From contig JBBMOA010000012.1 in NCBI GenBank assembly GCA_037954235.1, forward strand, positions 2,158,501-2,222,500: a DNA stretch of 64,000 bases. Direction: 5' to 3'. Position 1 is the stretch's first letter. Each line of letters begins with the position of its first letter. Positions 1 to 12,484 of the stretch are shown here, piece after piece. This DNA comes from Aulostomus chinensis (Eukaryota > Chordata > Actinopteri > Syngnathiformes > Aulostomidae). The notes below the pieces were generated by a model. It made no database searches, was not told where the DNA came from, and saw only the letters and a program-made list of their open reading frames with translations. The position numbers were made by a program, and so were the translations under genes.

Positions 1-1711
1 AATCTTTGGGACAGTTTTCTGAGACCCAAATCTCAACTTTTCTAAGAGTAAAAACCTGGCATCCAGAGTCACATCATCAGGTATGACGGACACATCATAC
101 TGGTATGGAACTGGTGTTGTAACTGGTGTTTGGCCGGCTCTCTGCGGCCGTGCCCTCCTGTTCTCACGGGTCCTGTTAGTCTGAATCGCTGTGAGCACTT
201 TAGCTTCTCATGCTCGGGCTGAGCTGCTGACTGAATCAAACGGTCCTGAACAAGTACAGCAGTTTGGAATCGTTCCTCTTTTTATGATTTGTTGAGATTA
301 ACATGTCAGGTGTGGCCGGGTTCAAGTGGTTGATTAAATATTTTTGTAGGATGAGAAGTACCTTTCGTCTCCCAGGACAGGTCGCATGGGTGCGCATACA
401 AAACAAACATGCGTTGCACGTCACTCCGACTTCAGTCACATCAACAAGTTTGTTTCAGTTGGAAACCACTTTCTAGTACTGACAACTAGGAGGCAGCGGG
501 CCAAGGACGCAACTAAATGCTGGGTCAGATGCGTCACAGCGCCACCTAGAAATGACATTTTCTGTCCTCATGTAAGCGGACCAGGCCATGTCAAAAGTGG
601 TCCGAACCACCTTAAAAATTTAGTGCTGGGTTGGTGAGGCGGCCATGTTTGATATATCACCAGAGAGCAGGAAACTGTAGTTCCTGGAGCCGACAGTCCG
701 GGCCTCAGTGCTGACAGGATGAATTTCAAGTGATGCTTCACCCAGGAAATGTACTTTGTCTTACAAGCACTCACTGATGGGACCAGGAATCCACTAACCC
801 TTTGTTAGGAGATAAAATAAAGAAACTAGAACACTTCCTGTGCAGCGCCACCGCGAGCGAGCACCAGCTGGTTGCACTCAGCACGATTGTGAACCAGCGG
901 CACACCTGAAGTGTTACAATGACATGATGTAGTGTTCTCTAGCGCCACCTAGGTTGTTTTTCCATAGAAACACCTGAGAATGTATTTCACTCACAGGAGG
1001 ATGAATGGAAAGGTGAGCTCACCTGGAAGCCAAGCTCCTTATCAGCACCTTGTCACGCTGAGAGCCCTGAACAATCAGAACCAGTTAGGTGCCTCGCGTG
1101 CTTGGCTTCAACAAAAGGGACGTTGTAGGAGAAAGGTCTGCAGCGACGAGACACTCCCAACCAAGTTGTTCAGCTTTGTACCAAGACACAGTTCATACAC
1201 ACACCCTTTAATCAACTGGACATCTCCAAACATTCCTGGATGGTTCATGAGTTGCTCCCCCTTAAAATTCAACCAAGGGACAAAAGGCCCATATCTGATC
1301 TCAGGTCAGTTCTCCTACACCTGGTAATCAGCCTTAGATGGTGGTCAGACACAGAGAAGTACAACAACTTCATGTATTCTAAAGTAATGCAGAGATGACT
1401 AGAAGACAATGTCACAGGATCGATCAAAAACGTGTATCAACAGTTTTAGGAACTGGTAACCCAGAAAAAAGTCCAGGTGACACGACGCAGGGGAAACCTT
1501 GAAGGAGGCTGGTGACACTGTGAGAGACGCTCCCTGGTGGGCGGTGCTTCCGTCCTCACGTGTGTCTCAAGGACCTGCAGACTCTGAAAGAGCCTCGCCT
1601 GCAGAGCGTCTCAGCTGCAAGGAACATTTGGACCAAACGTTACACTTTGCGTTGATCGTCCGACCCCGACATGCACTGGTGGTGTTGGTGTCCTGGAGGC
1701 GACTCTGGTCT
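1..1711. other. LSS 3' flank, no gene seen
   Basis: No protein-like open frame or RNA gene is recognisable. The right part should be LSS 3'UTR, since LSS reads leftward and stops at 1712. A minus-strand ATTAAA hexamer at 1207-1212 is a possible polyadenylation signal. A copy of a dispersed repeat found elsewhere in the window lies at about 729-780. Human LSS is flanked by SPATC1L, FTCD and COL6A2 on this side; no trace of them is visible here. Confidence 0.6.
1207..1212 (-). promoter_or_regulatory. possible LSS poly(A) signal (ATTAAA)
   Basis: An ATTAAA hexamer on the minus strand about 500 nt past the LSS stop codon. I found no minus-strand AATAAA between 1 and 1711, so this is the best visible candidate. 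The downstream GU-rich element was not evaluated. Confidence 0.35.
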
Positions 1712-3677
1712 TCACAGCTGGATCCTCCCTGTCAGGGCACTGAGGGGGTAAAGGCCAGCGAAGCGTCCCAGTGTCCATATAGGGAAGACGTTCCTGTAGG
1801 AGGTGTAGCTGATGGCGCAGCTCTTGTTGAACACTCCAGCAATGTTCTCCTGGGGAGTGAAGGAGACCACAGATCAGACCTGACGAGACGATCCTGTGCT
1901 CGAGGTGAACCAGCGAGGCAGAGACTGACCTGAGGCCAGTCACCGTTGGGCAGCTGCTTGTGGATCAGCAGCTGAACTCCTCTCTCGATGGCCTGCTGGT
2001 CCGGATGCCTGAGCAGAACCAACACATGCAGACGGACTGATAGCACTTTTCTACTCCGGACCTCCACGTCAACGCTCAGGAAGAGTTTTTGTTGATGTTC
2101 TTATAAACGTCAAGAAAACAGTTCTTCTGATGGGGGAGTGACATCAGTCCAGATAATCATGAATGGTTGCTGTCTGTTTGATAACCGTCTGCCATTAAAG
2201 TCCTGCGGGTTTTTTTTTTACTATTTTGGTTTATTTGTTCACGTATTTGTAAAGTGATGTTTTACCAGTAATTTCACTTTATTCTGCACAAAAATGGAAA
2301 AAAAGATCATGAGTGCATTACAAAACATAACCTTAAAATTTAGAACGCATTTTCAATTCAAATCACATTATTTGTCCCTGAGGGGCCGTTGAAAAAGCTG
2401 AAAAACATCTTTCACGTCTGACGCTGACGTGGACCCGCCCACATCCCACTGTAGCCGCCCTGATGTAACAACAACGCCAAACCCTTGAGCTGACGTGTCC
2501 TCACCGGGCCGCCATGAGTCCTAACAACGCCCAGCAGGTGTTGTGGATCTGGGCCGAGCCGCTCTGGATGTAGCGGCGCTGCTCACATGACTCAAAGTCC
2601 TCCCCCCAGCCACCGTCCGCCATCTGGTGATCCAACAGGTACCGACAGGCCTTCTGCACCTCCAGGCACACGGCGCTGCGACACAGACAGAGACGTTTAG
2701 GACGCCAGCCGCTGGACGTCTTCGCCACCTCAAGGATCAGTGCCGGCAGGCCTCACCCGTCCTGGTAGACGTGACCCATACAGGCAAACGCTTCCAGGCC
2801 GAACCACGTCCCATAGGTGAAACACACCCCCCAGGACCTGAGCACAGGCAGATAACCGTTATTTCACTGTGGACAGAACGGGACACAAGGGTGTAACATA
2901 AGAGGGCGAGGGTCACCCTTCCCAGGATCCATCAGGTCTCTGCACCCTCCTGCAGTACTCCAGTCCTTCTCTCAGTGTCCACCTGCAGAGGACATGTGGA
3001 CATAACAAACATGGAGCCGTGACATCATCATGGAGCACAGCTGCAGAGATAGCATTAGCCCACTAGCTCACGCGCAGCTTCTTCGCTTGCTTTTGCTAGC
3101 CCTCTATCCACACTCTACCTGCTAGCCACTGGAAAAGTCACATTTTTCAAATTAAGTGATGCAAAAACTGGGCCGAAAAATAAAAAGGAGGAGCTTCACA
3201 AACACGTCTCGACCGACAGGTCTCTTTGTTTCGTTCTCTTGCTCTAGCATTCTTTGCATTTTTAGCGTCCGTGAGGTCATTCAGCAGGAGAAAGTGGGAG
3301 TGCTGCTGCAGGTGCCAGAAAGTGACAGGCAGGAACAGCTCACTTGTTTTTATGTGTCCAAGACAACTGGAGTTTTTGGTGGTAAAAGGTCAAAGGGCAA
3401 GGTCACAGTCACCCCACGTGTGTGCAATCGTTCCACACTTGACGACACGACATCTCTGGAGTTCTTTGAGGGAATCTCAGCAAATTTGGCTCAAACTTCC
3501 ACTGGGACGCAAGGATAACCTGAAAATATTTTTGCAGTAAAAAGGTCGAAGGTAACAGTCACCTCATATGAGCACAATGTCTCAGGAGATTCCAGGGAAG
3601 TTTCGCCAAATTTAGGACAATTTGATCAAAACACAGACGGAAAAAGGGCTCAGGGTGCCTTTAGGTTTCGAGCGAGC

Positions 3678-3721
<44 letters not shown>

Positions 3722-6700
3722 CGTAGCTCCTCAGTGCGGTGTTCAGGATGGGTCTTCTGGAAGTGCCGCAGCGCCTGCATCACTGCTGATGTACACTCCA
3801 CATAGGTATAATCAATCATGATGTCTCCTGTGTGTGTGCGTGTGTGTGTGTTAGGGAGAGAGAGACACACACGGCACATTGACATGAATCAACATTTCAC
3901 TACAGAATCACTTCCTCACAGCATCCATCAGCAACATGTTGCTGGTGAAGGTGGAGAAGCACAGCGGTAGAACGTCAGTGGGACGTTTATAGAACCCTGC
4001 TCTCCTGCTCTCTTTCCTTCTGTCTCTCTGTCTTCCTCCATTCTCTGTCTTTGTCTCTGTCCATCAGTCTCTCCTCCTTTCTCTCTCTCTTTATCTCTGT
4101 CCCTCTCTTTCCTTCTGTCTCTCTGTCTTCCTCCATTCTGTCTTTGTCTCTGTCCACCAGTCTCTCCTCCTTTCTCTCTCTCTATCTCTCTCTTTACTTC
4201 TGTCTCTCTGTCTTCCTCCATTCTCTGTCTTTGTCTCTGTCCATCAGTCTCTCCTCCTGTCTCTCTCTCTTTATCTCTGTCCCTCTCTCTCCTTCTGTCT
4301 CTCTGTCTTCCTCCATTCTCTGTCTTTGTCTCTGTCCATCAGTCTCTCCTCCTGTCTCTCTCTCTTTATCTCTGTCCCTCTCTCTCCTTCTGTCTCTCTG
4401 TCTTCCTCCATTCTGTGTCTTTGTCTCTGTCCATCAGTCTCTCCTCCTGTCTCTCTCTCTTTATCTCTGTCCCTCTCTCTCCTTCTGTCTCTCTGTCTTC
4501 CTCCATTCTGTGTCTTTGTCTCTGTCCTGCTCTCTCTCCGTCCCCACTGATCCTGGATCTGCTCCACCTTCCTGCTGGTAAAGGAAGGTTCTGGTGGCTG
4601 CTGTTGCAGGATGTGCTGCTGATGGAGGATTGTTGGGTGGAGGTTCATTGAAGGAGGGAGGTGCTGGACCTGCTCTACTTGGACAGAGTCAGGACAGAAC
4701 TTTGGTTGGGGTTTGGCGCCACACAAATAAAACTGACACAACGTGACTTGACTCATGTTCGTCTCCTCATGTTCCCACCAGTCAACACGCTGGCAGGTTG
4801 AGGAACCCTGGAAGTCCCGACAGGTTCAGCACCACTGAGCTCCTCTGCAGGGAACCCAGGCACCAGGTTGCTGCTCCGACTTTTTAGGTGAAATTCTTCC
4901 TGAGAGTTTCCCTCACGTTCTCCTTCATATTGAGCATTTATTTAAAACGGCATCCAGCCTCCAGCTCCCAGTTTCAGCTGAGGATTCAAAATCTTCAGTC
5001 CCAACACCAGAAATGGGAACTTCGAACCAGCGCCAGTTGAGAACCAGTTCACATTGGCTGATTCATTGGAATTGTAAACTTATTCCTACCGATGTGACAT
5101 GATTTTATGTTGCTCTCATATCTCAGAAACGCCCAGAGGGGATTTCTTTAGATTTGGCACAAACGCTAACTGGGACTCAAGCTTTCGGTGGTGAGAAGTC
5201 AAAGGTCAAGGTTCACTGTCCGATCACAAACACATGATGTCTGTCTCATTCCTGTAACAGCAGAACCTCCAGAACTCCTTGAAGGGATTCAGTCATATTT
5301 GGCACAAACATCCGCTGGGACTCAAGCATGAGGTGAAGACTGAGACTGAACCTGCTGGGTGGAACTCACCGAAGACCTCGGAGGGGTTGAGCAGCTCCAG
5401 GAGTCTCCCTCCTCTCTTGGTTTCATAAGTCGCAAACCCTCCATCTGAGTTCCTCATGTTCAACAGCTGAAACGTCCCAATGGACACACTAAGAACACGT
5501 CAGCACATTCTGAAGCAGTTTTACAACAACAATTGCCAACTAATTTACTTCCTCACCACGTTGACAGCGTCGTAGAGGCGCCCTGCGGCGACGGGCTGGC
5601 TGACGGCGGGACAGAGCTCCTGCAGCAGCAGCACAGACTTGAGACCTTCGGCTGTGCAGTCAGCAACGATCCACCCACAGTCGCGGGTGCTGAAGGGGAA
5701 GCCTCCCTGGTGGGATGCAGCGACAGAGTCACCATCCCTCCACAAAACAAAACCGCAACTCTGGCATGTCACGATTCGCCCAGAGGAGTATTGAGGTCAC
5801 AGTGGCGTTGGACTGAATAAATTCTGCTGAAGGGTTTCCCTGATTTCCTGCCCCTCTAGACGATATGTCCATTTGCCAGGACAACACTGAGCACCCCCAC
5901 GTTCACGTCACGCAGGTTCAGAATAAATCTCCAGCCTTTAGAAACTGACAGACGCTGACGACCGTACGCTGGCCTACTGTCACAGTTAGCATTATGAGCT
6001 GTGGCGCCTGGACAGTGATGGAGTTGCTGGAGGGGTTTTGAGGGGGCGGAGTCCATTTCTAAAAGTTCATAAGTAACTGAGATTTCAAAACGGCTCCATT
6101 TCAACTGCCAGCAGCCAAATTTGACGAATTATTCGGTTTTGAAGTTTCTGCTTCGATCATTTTAGTGAACACTGCTCCTGATGTGTTCTTCCATTTCATT
6201 TTATTTGTATTGTACTCAACATATCCAGGTTTGCAGTACTGGTAAGTACACTCGTATGTAAATAAGCTGCCCAAAATCGTAGAAATACCTTTAAAAATAC
6301 AGCCGACCGGTTCAACGCCACTGTCAACTACAACCTCAGTATTAAATGGGTGACGACATGAATGCAGAACGTTTTTTCTTCGTAAATCATAAAACACAAT
6401 GTGTCATTGTCTCTTCTTCAACAGGAGAGGGAGAGAAGTGTGAACTGTTACTGTGACTGTACCTTGTTCATCTGTCTGTAGTACTTTTGGTACTCAGGAG
6501 GATTCTCAGGCACCTGGAGGAGCAGCACACGCGTTCAGGCTTCACTAGTAACTACAGTTTCTCCACTCATGACATCATCACCTGTTTACAAAGCGTCGCG
6601 TCACAGGCGTCTGAGCTCGTGGGTGTGACGTGACGCCCAGCGGTGGCTGACATGCTGGTCCCACCTGTGTGATGGTGAGGAACTGATGGGCCTGACGAAG

Positions 6701-9700
6701 ACACTCGGCTAGTTGAGGGTCGTCCTGGGCTCCTGCCTGAAAGACCCCGACATACGGATGATTATGTTATAATGAGCGGCATTTGAGCAGGAGAACGTGA
6801 AACGTGCTGATCACGACTTCCTCAAAGTGGCATGTTCACATTCTAAAAGCCAAAGACTGTAAATCCTGATATTTAAGGGTCTGGATCCAGCGAATGTTTG
6901 ATAGTTTGGCTTGAAAAAAGAATGACATGATTCATTGATTATCAAAACAGTTGACGGATACTTTTCTCGCAGTCGTATCAAATGCTATGAGCTGACACTT
7001 GATTGTGTTTCCTGGTAATTTTACATCACTGAGGAACATTGGCGGCGTCCCTCAGGGCTCAATGTCGAGTCCACTGCTGTACAGTTTTACTTGTTCCAAA
7101 TGATCTGGAAACATTATTTTGCTTTGCACATTCACTCTGATGACAGAAGCACATTTCAAATCATTGTTGGCAAAGACAAAAACCGCTGGTGTTGTTGATC
7201 CATGACAACTTCTAAAGTCTTCATAAGATACGTCTCTATGTTTGTTAGCTTACGTTCATGACACTGCATTACCTCGAGGAAAGCCTGCACAGCAAAGCAA
7301 GTGTCCCAGAGTTGAGATCCGTTGGTTCCCTGCAGATGCACACAACAGTTCCAATACAGACGTTCCACATTAGCCAGTTCAAGCGTTCTCCACCAGGCTG
7401 TGAAATGACCACAATCACCCTTTAACCTAGCACCGGAATTTCTCACCTGCATTTTCATCCCATCCAATCCCAACCTGGAACACAGAGAATTTAGTCGGTC
7501 ACCTTTAGCGGAACCTCTGATACAAGCTCATGCAGATTTTAATTCATCCTCAACTGCAGAGCATCAGCAAACTCTGAAACAGCTGTGAAAACAAGACAAC
7601 TAAGAATTCCAAAGTATATTTAGCACAATAACATTTACTTAAGATACTTAAGATTAACTACATTTTCCCAGAACTTCATACTCTATGACCTGTCCATGGT
7701 TTTCATGATCATGTAAACCTGTGCAATTCAGAGCAATCACAGACCTGCAGCTAGTTAGCATTGTTAGCATTGTTAGCTGACAGACCAGAGGTAGTCAGGG
7801 ATCCTGGACACGTGTTCCTGGAAGGCCGGGGAAGACGGTCCATCCACGTACCAGCGAACCAGCATGTTGATGGTCTTTGAGATCTGAGGGCGAAACTTCC
7901 CATTAACACATGGAACTTCGCGGTGTCCCATCGGGTTTCGTCTCATCAGGCTTGAATGTTTCACGTCAGATATTTTGTGGGGGAGTGTTAACATCTGTTC
8001 TGTTTAGGGGTCACCAACACTTTCAAACTCAAGATCAACTATGTTGTCGCCAGCAAAATAGTCATCAAGAAAAGATTCCATGTTATCAGTCCATGTTAAA
8101 TAGACTGCAGCTGATCAATACCGGACTCCATTCATAAAACAAGCATTTTAAAAGTTGCTTGCATGTCACCCTGTGGAACAGCCTGACGAAGCACAAATCT
8201 GACACAAATCTGCATCTCAATGTTGTCATTTCACAATTTTGGTGATTAAAATCAAACCCCAATAAAGGCTTCAGGCTGCGTGACCTCCCATCGTCTCTTC
8301 TGCTGCTCACTGTTGGTTCTGTAGCATCAGTTTGATCATGTGAACTGACTCCTGATCATTGAAAGACTCAACACAACAGTGTTTAGGTTTCCGATGGCCC
8401 CTGGCGGTGCATGACACCTAGTCGACGGACAGCTTGGTGTTTGCCGAGTTCTGTATTGTGGCCGCATGTGTTTTACCGGCCCAATGCTGATACATTTGGT
8501 GAAGCGGTCATCGGCCTGGATGTGCTGGTACAGCTCTGCGACAGCCATTGCTCTCAGCGTGCTGCTGTGATGGGCCTCGTACGCGTTTAACACCGCTGCA
8601 GGATGACAGGAACACAGAACCAGTCAGTGACAGAACAACTAGGAGGGAACTTCCTGTCAAAACTTAAATCATTACACAACAAAGTCCTTTCTCCAGTAAA
8701 TGTTGTTTTGCTTTTTTCCTCTACTTGATACGTCTCAGCCGAGTGCTGGGAGTCTTGCTCCTCTCTGGAGGTCCTTCCAGGCTACTGGAGGTGAACTCAT
8801 CACCCTGGCGTCGGTTCTTACAGTAGCAGACGTCCAGCAGCGTGCTGTGAGGTGTGTACATGTCACACGCCGCCACGTTGTTCCTCTGAGCTGGCCAGTC
8901 GATGGTGGTGTAGTCCTGGACGTACAGCTCCTGGAGACACACGTGTTCACCTTAAATCAGTTAAAAAACACGAGACTCATCGGCCCTGAACACGTGAGGC
9001 CGAGACAAAACAGAGGAGCAGGGGCGGCTGCCTCAGCAGAGCTGGACTCAAATGGACTCAATTTTATAGAGCGCTTTCCTACCTTCGCGGCACTCCAAGC
9101 TCTTCACAGTGTCGTCTCATTCACCATTCACACACACACACTCACACACTGATGGTGGAGGCTGCCATGCAAGGCACCAACCTGCTCATCAGGAGCAATT
9201 ATGGGCTCAGTATCTTGCTCAAGGACACTTGGACATGGTCACCAGGGTCTAGGATCGAACCAGCGACCCTTTGGTTGCTAGACGGCCCCTCTACCCCTGA
9301 GCCACGCCCCCTCACTCAAGTTCTGGATGAATCACACACAACGAATATCCCATGACAGGTACGCCCACACGTTCACACTGATACGCAACATCCAAATAAA
9401 CAGATGACAAAGATGGAAGCTTTGACACGGGGAATAGCAGGGAAGAACCAGATGGATCCGGACTCGGGAGAGCTGGAGCTCGTGGTCCTGCTCCTCCCTG
9501 AGACACCTCTGATGTCACTGTAGGTGGCACCTGGCTGCAGGTTTTGTCTTGTTTTTTTAACCAGTTCTTTTGTTATTTAGTGTTTTTGCTCATTTTCCTA
9601 CCAATTTCTTCCCATGAAATTCATTTGATTTGTTCCAGAAAGACACCTTGAAACTAGAAATATATCATTAAAATGCTCCAAGAACCAACAAATTAGACGA

Positions 9701-12484
9701 AACAAACATCTTTAGGAACATTTCTTTAAATACGAGTGCAAACCTGTCTAAAAAAACTGAGCAAGTTCTCGCTGGTGAGATTTCTTCTCCTTAAACCAGC
9801 TTTTCACAAGCAGATGTTTTACTCTTCATATTGCTGAGGACCCCCTGACCACACTTTGAGAACCCTTAAACTAAACTGGCCAAATCCGCAACAGAGTAAC
9901 AGAAACTCTCAGACACCCCCCCCCCCCCCCCCCCATAAAGTCAATAGCTCTGTTCCTCTGGTGCCCTCTTGTGGGCCGGTGAGTGCAGCACCTGTCTGAG
10001 GCTGAGGACCAGTGAGTCCTCCTCGGCCACCAGTCTGACGGCGTAGCAGTAGCTCATGGGGAGGTAGACCTGGCGGCAGTGGCACCACAGGGTGGAGGGG
10101 TGGGCCGGCATCCAGGAGGGGAGGAGCCTGGGGGGGGGGTTGACAACACAACCGTCACAATCCCACCGTCGGAGATATTTTCTTTACTTTAGGATGTACA
10201 GCAGTTTGAAAGGAAAAGAACAAGAATTCAGATTTTGGACACACCAGCATCAGGATGGTTCCACCAGCATCCGTCTGACCGTTACCTGAATCAACGCTAT
10301 GTTATGTTAATGCTACGCTGACATTCCGTCACTTTAAATCCTCCCCCAGACCAGAACCTGGCAGGACGTCTCTCCTGGTGTTCCCCAAGCATTCCCACCT
10401 CCTCCCATCCCCCACAGTCTGTATGACATCATCCTCATTTCAAACGTTCTCCGGTGCTGTGAAGGGAGACGGATCCCGATAAGAACATCGTGACGGGACG
10501 TGAGAAGGTTCAGCTCACCACATCTCTGGCAGGAGTGTGTTCATTCCCTCCCAGCTGTAGACATTTAAAACAGCCAGCCAGAACTTCCCCCATGAGGGAA
10601 TCCCCACAGCGCCACCTGCAGGACAGAGAGATTACAGCCTCACCATGAATCCACCAAGGCGCTGGTTACTTCAAGTGTTAGTTGAGGAGATGGCGATAAT
10701 TACGCTGTCAAATTTGTAGGGAGCGCAGTTGTTACTTTGTATTTAACAAGTTTTCATGCTTGAAGGACCACGTCAACAAGTCTGGTCGGACCTTTGCCAT
10801 GCAGGTTGTTCCTGGCTCGGACCATGTCGGGATCGTCCGCCTCCACTCCCAGGATCCTCAGTGAGGTGTAACTCAGCGCCGTGCCGAACACTGTGGACTT
10901 ATCTTCAATATGTCTGTGGACAAGTTAAACGCACACTCACCCGGAGCCGCGGACGCGTGACAACACAAACAGACGTACAGAGACGCTGGTGAAGACCCAC
11001 TTACAGACCCCAGCCTCCATCTGGCAGCTGGACGGAGCGCAGGTACCTCACCATCTCCTTCCTCCACGCCGCCGCCACAGGGATCTTAGCAACATGGCAC
11101 GTGATCAGCAGACCTGGGACACATGGGACACGTCAGCGTGTCATCAAGGCAAACGCATTCACCGGTCGAGAGGGAGACGCTTTGTTTGCTCGGTCTGAAG
11201 AAATCAACAAAATAACAAAACCTCTCTCACTGGATGCTAAATATCGTGGCACGAAATCTCAGAGTCAACGGTGTCAGTGAATGAACTCTCAGCCAGGAGG
11301 GCCTCAGAAGTCACTGTGTAACCTAGAAATGATGAGGAGAGCTGGGTCAGCTGGTGGGGATCAGACCAAGAGCTTCTGACCAAACTCCATTCAGAACACC
11401 AGCATTTTAAAGGTTGTTTGGCAAAACACAAATTCATGGGCATCCCTCATCAGGTCACCCACTAAAACCTCACGCGAGGGTCAAAATCGTGACCTCGCTG
11501 CCTCTCACGACGAGTTCCAATCAAATAACTGTCTAATAATAGAAGATGGAGCCAGCCAGGATGCGCGGCTTCACCTGGGAGCAGGAACAGGGGTCCGCCG
11601 TAGTCGCCGGCCCAGTGGCCGTCCTCTGCCTGGAGGTGAGTGTAGAAGCGCATCCCCTTCAGGGCGGCATCCACAGCCGAGTGGGCAGGTGGAGAGTCGG
11701 ACACGAACCGAGTCTAAGACCAGAATTCCAAAAACAGACAAACCAGCATCATCATATTTCATGAAAAACCAAAGACCAGCAGGGTTGATTGTCCTGGCTC
11801 CTCACACGCATGTCAGCTTTCAAACTCCTTCATGAATAATCTGAAAACTACCTGAAATGACTGTTTAGTTCATTAGTTAGTCAGGTAGGTGGTAGTTAGC
11901 CAGATAGGCAGGTAGGTGGGTACGTAGACCTCCAGCCCTCTGGACTGTCCTGGGACCACCAGGGGACCCACCGTGTCCAGGCCCAGTGAGTGGGCCTCCA
12001 GCATGCTCTGCTCCCTGTCTGGGGGGTCCTGGTCCTCCAGGTAGCTCCAGGTCTGCCGGCCCTCCTCGGTCCTCAGCCTCCAGCGGCTCAGGTCCGTGGC
12101 TGGCTCGGTCTGGTAGGGCCCCCCTCGCCTCCGCAGGTGCCTGGATGACACAGTGAGACCAGTTATCAGCTTAAACACATTCAGGATTTTTCCTGTCAGT
12201 AACAGATCATTTTCATCGGCCAGCTGGTTTTTCTTCGCTCAGTATCGAACCGGAAGGAAGAAAGGAACACCTGAACTTCAGATATTCGGAGGTTTACGGT
12301 TACTTGGATCACATTGACTCCACACTGACGTATTTAACCGCTACCATAGAAACTATCGGACTCAGAGGAAATAAAAAGAAAGCTCTTATCAGTTGGCATC
12401 TTTGTAAAGACATGAATTCACGTCAGAAGTAAGTTTAGAAGCAGCAGCATCCACAGTGGTGTCTACTCACGTCCCCTCAGTCAT
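1712..12484 (-). CDS. LSS: lanosterol synthase (2,3-oxidosqualene cyclase), 22 exons
   Basis: Cyclises 2,3-oxidosqualene to lanosterol in the ER membrane, the first committed step of sterol synthesis. Exons in transcript order: 12484-12471, 12140-11972, 11713-11575, 11113-11005, 10913-10792, 10615-10519, 10127-9992, 8930-8822, 8595-8477, 7883-7786, 7474-7447, 7329-7273, 6736-6665, 6513-6463, 5706-5557, 5466-5370, 3827-3722, 2982-2917, 2837-2757, 2675-2505, 2008-1930, 1849-1712. Phases join without a break to 735 aa (human 732). The start MTEGT-HLRRRGGPY matches the vertebrate N-terminus. The catalytic DCTAE motif (Asp about 456) and QW-type repeats such as MADGGWGEDFESCE are intact; the C-terminus is ALTGRIQL. 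Splice sites are mostly standard; the exon 5 donor (GTCCGA) is weak. Exon 17 lies between CA repeats. Introns carry a SINE, tandem repeats and other repeat copies. Family identity is certain from the sequence; enzyme activity is inferred. Confidence 0.97.
3360..3660. repeat. dispersed fish repeat, copy 1
   Basis: Degenerate, partly tandem segments with the recurring phrases TTTGGCTCAAACTTCCACTG and AAAGGTCAAAGGGCAAGGTC. The same phrases recur at 5120-5330 in the next LSS intron. Repeats of this wording are common in acanthomorph fish genomes; the class is not clear from the sequence. Confidence 0.6.
3679..3719. repeat. (TG)n microsatellite at the LSS exon 17 donor
   Basis: About 20 TG units on the plus strand. 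On the LSS strand this reads (CA)n and begins inside the 5' splice site itself (CG|GTACACAC). The other side of the same exon has a second, interrupted CA repeat at 3829-3851. Confidence 0.95.
3829..3851. repeat. short (TG)n tract at the LSS exon 17 acceptor
   Basis: Interrupted TG repeat on the plus strand. On the LSS strand it replaces the usual pyrimidine tract just before the acceptor (ACACACACAG|GAGAC). Confidence 0.85.
4010..4535. repeat. CT-rich tandem repeat, about 95-bp unit
   Basis: The phrase TCTTCCTCCATTCT starts at 4031, 4126, 4211, 4306, 4401 and 4496. The spacing is therefore 95, 85, 95, 95, 95: about five and a half units with one 10-bp shortened unit. It is almost pure pyrimidine on the plus strand, so purine-rich on the LSS transcript, and lies in the intron between LSS exons 16 and 17. 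Ser/Leu-rich and Arg/Glu-rich open frames over it are repeat translations, not genes. Confidence 0.92.
5120..5330. repeat. dispersed fish repeat, copy 2
   Basis: Two tandem degenerate units, each with ATTTGGCACAAAC then about 4 nt and CTGGGACTCAAG (near 5151 and 5295), with GTCAAAGGTCAAGG between them. Related to 3360-3660. It lies in the LSS intron between exons 16 and 17. Confidence 0.6.
8000..8170. repeat. repeat copy in LSS intron, possibly hAT-like MITE
   Basis: The segment ACTCCATTCATAAAACAAGC-ATTTTAAAAGTTG (8126-8157) pairs with ACTCCATTCAGAACACCAGC-ATTTTAAAGGTTG at 11384-11416. The left end AGGGGTCACCAACACTTTCA resembles termini of hAT-type MITEs, but no target-site duplication was established. 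Confidence 0.45.
9047..9312 (-). mobile_element. tRNA-derived SINE-like element in LSS intron
   Basis: Read on the minus strand from about 9312, it has an A-box-like TGGCTCAGGGG and an exact B-box GGTTCGATCC (complement of 9252-9261), spaced as in a pol III promoter. A body follows that reads, on the plus strand, through CTCATCAGGAGCAATTATGG and CTTGCTCAAGGACACTTGGA. Such wording is typical of abundant fish dispersed repeats. It sits between LSS exons 7 and 8, in the same orientation as the gene. The exact 3' end is unclear. Confidence 0.75.
9916..9934. repeat. poly(C) tract, 19 C
   Basis: An uninterrupted C19 run on the plus strand, so G19 in the LSS pre-mRNA, about 60 nt downstream of the exon 7 donor. 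Long G runs near a donor can act as hnRNP H/F binding sites; the length may also be a sequencing compromise. Confidence 0.9.
11370..11425. repeat. second copy of the LSS intron repeat
   Basis: Homologous to 8110-8160 (see that entry). Both copies lie in LSS introns in the same orientation. Confidence 0.45.

Noticed and set aside
980..1327. 115-codon frame beyond LSS
   Set aside because: No recognisable domain or splice context; it is antisense to the presumed LSS 3'UTR.
4051..4756. Ser/Leu-rich frame (plus) and Arg/Glu-rich frame (minus) of over 160 codons
   Set aside because: Both are translations of the CT-rich 95-bp tandem repeat inside an LSS intron.
9252..9312. tRNA gene
   Set aside because: A- and B-box-like sequences are present but no cloverleaf can be formed and a SINE body follows; called as a SINE.
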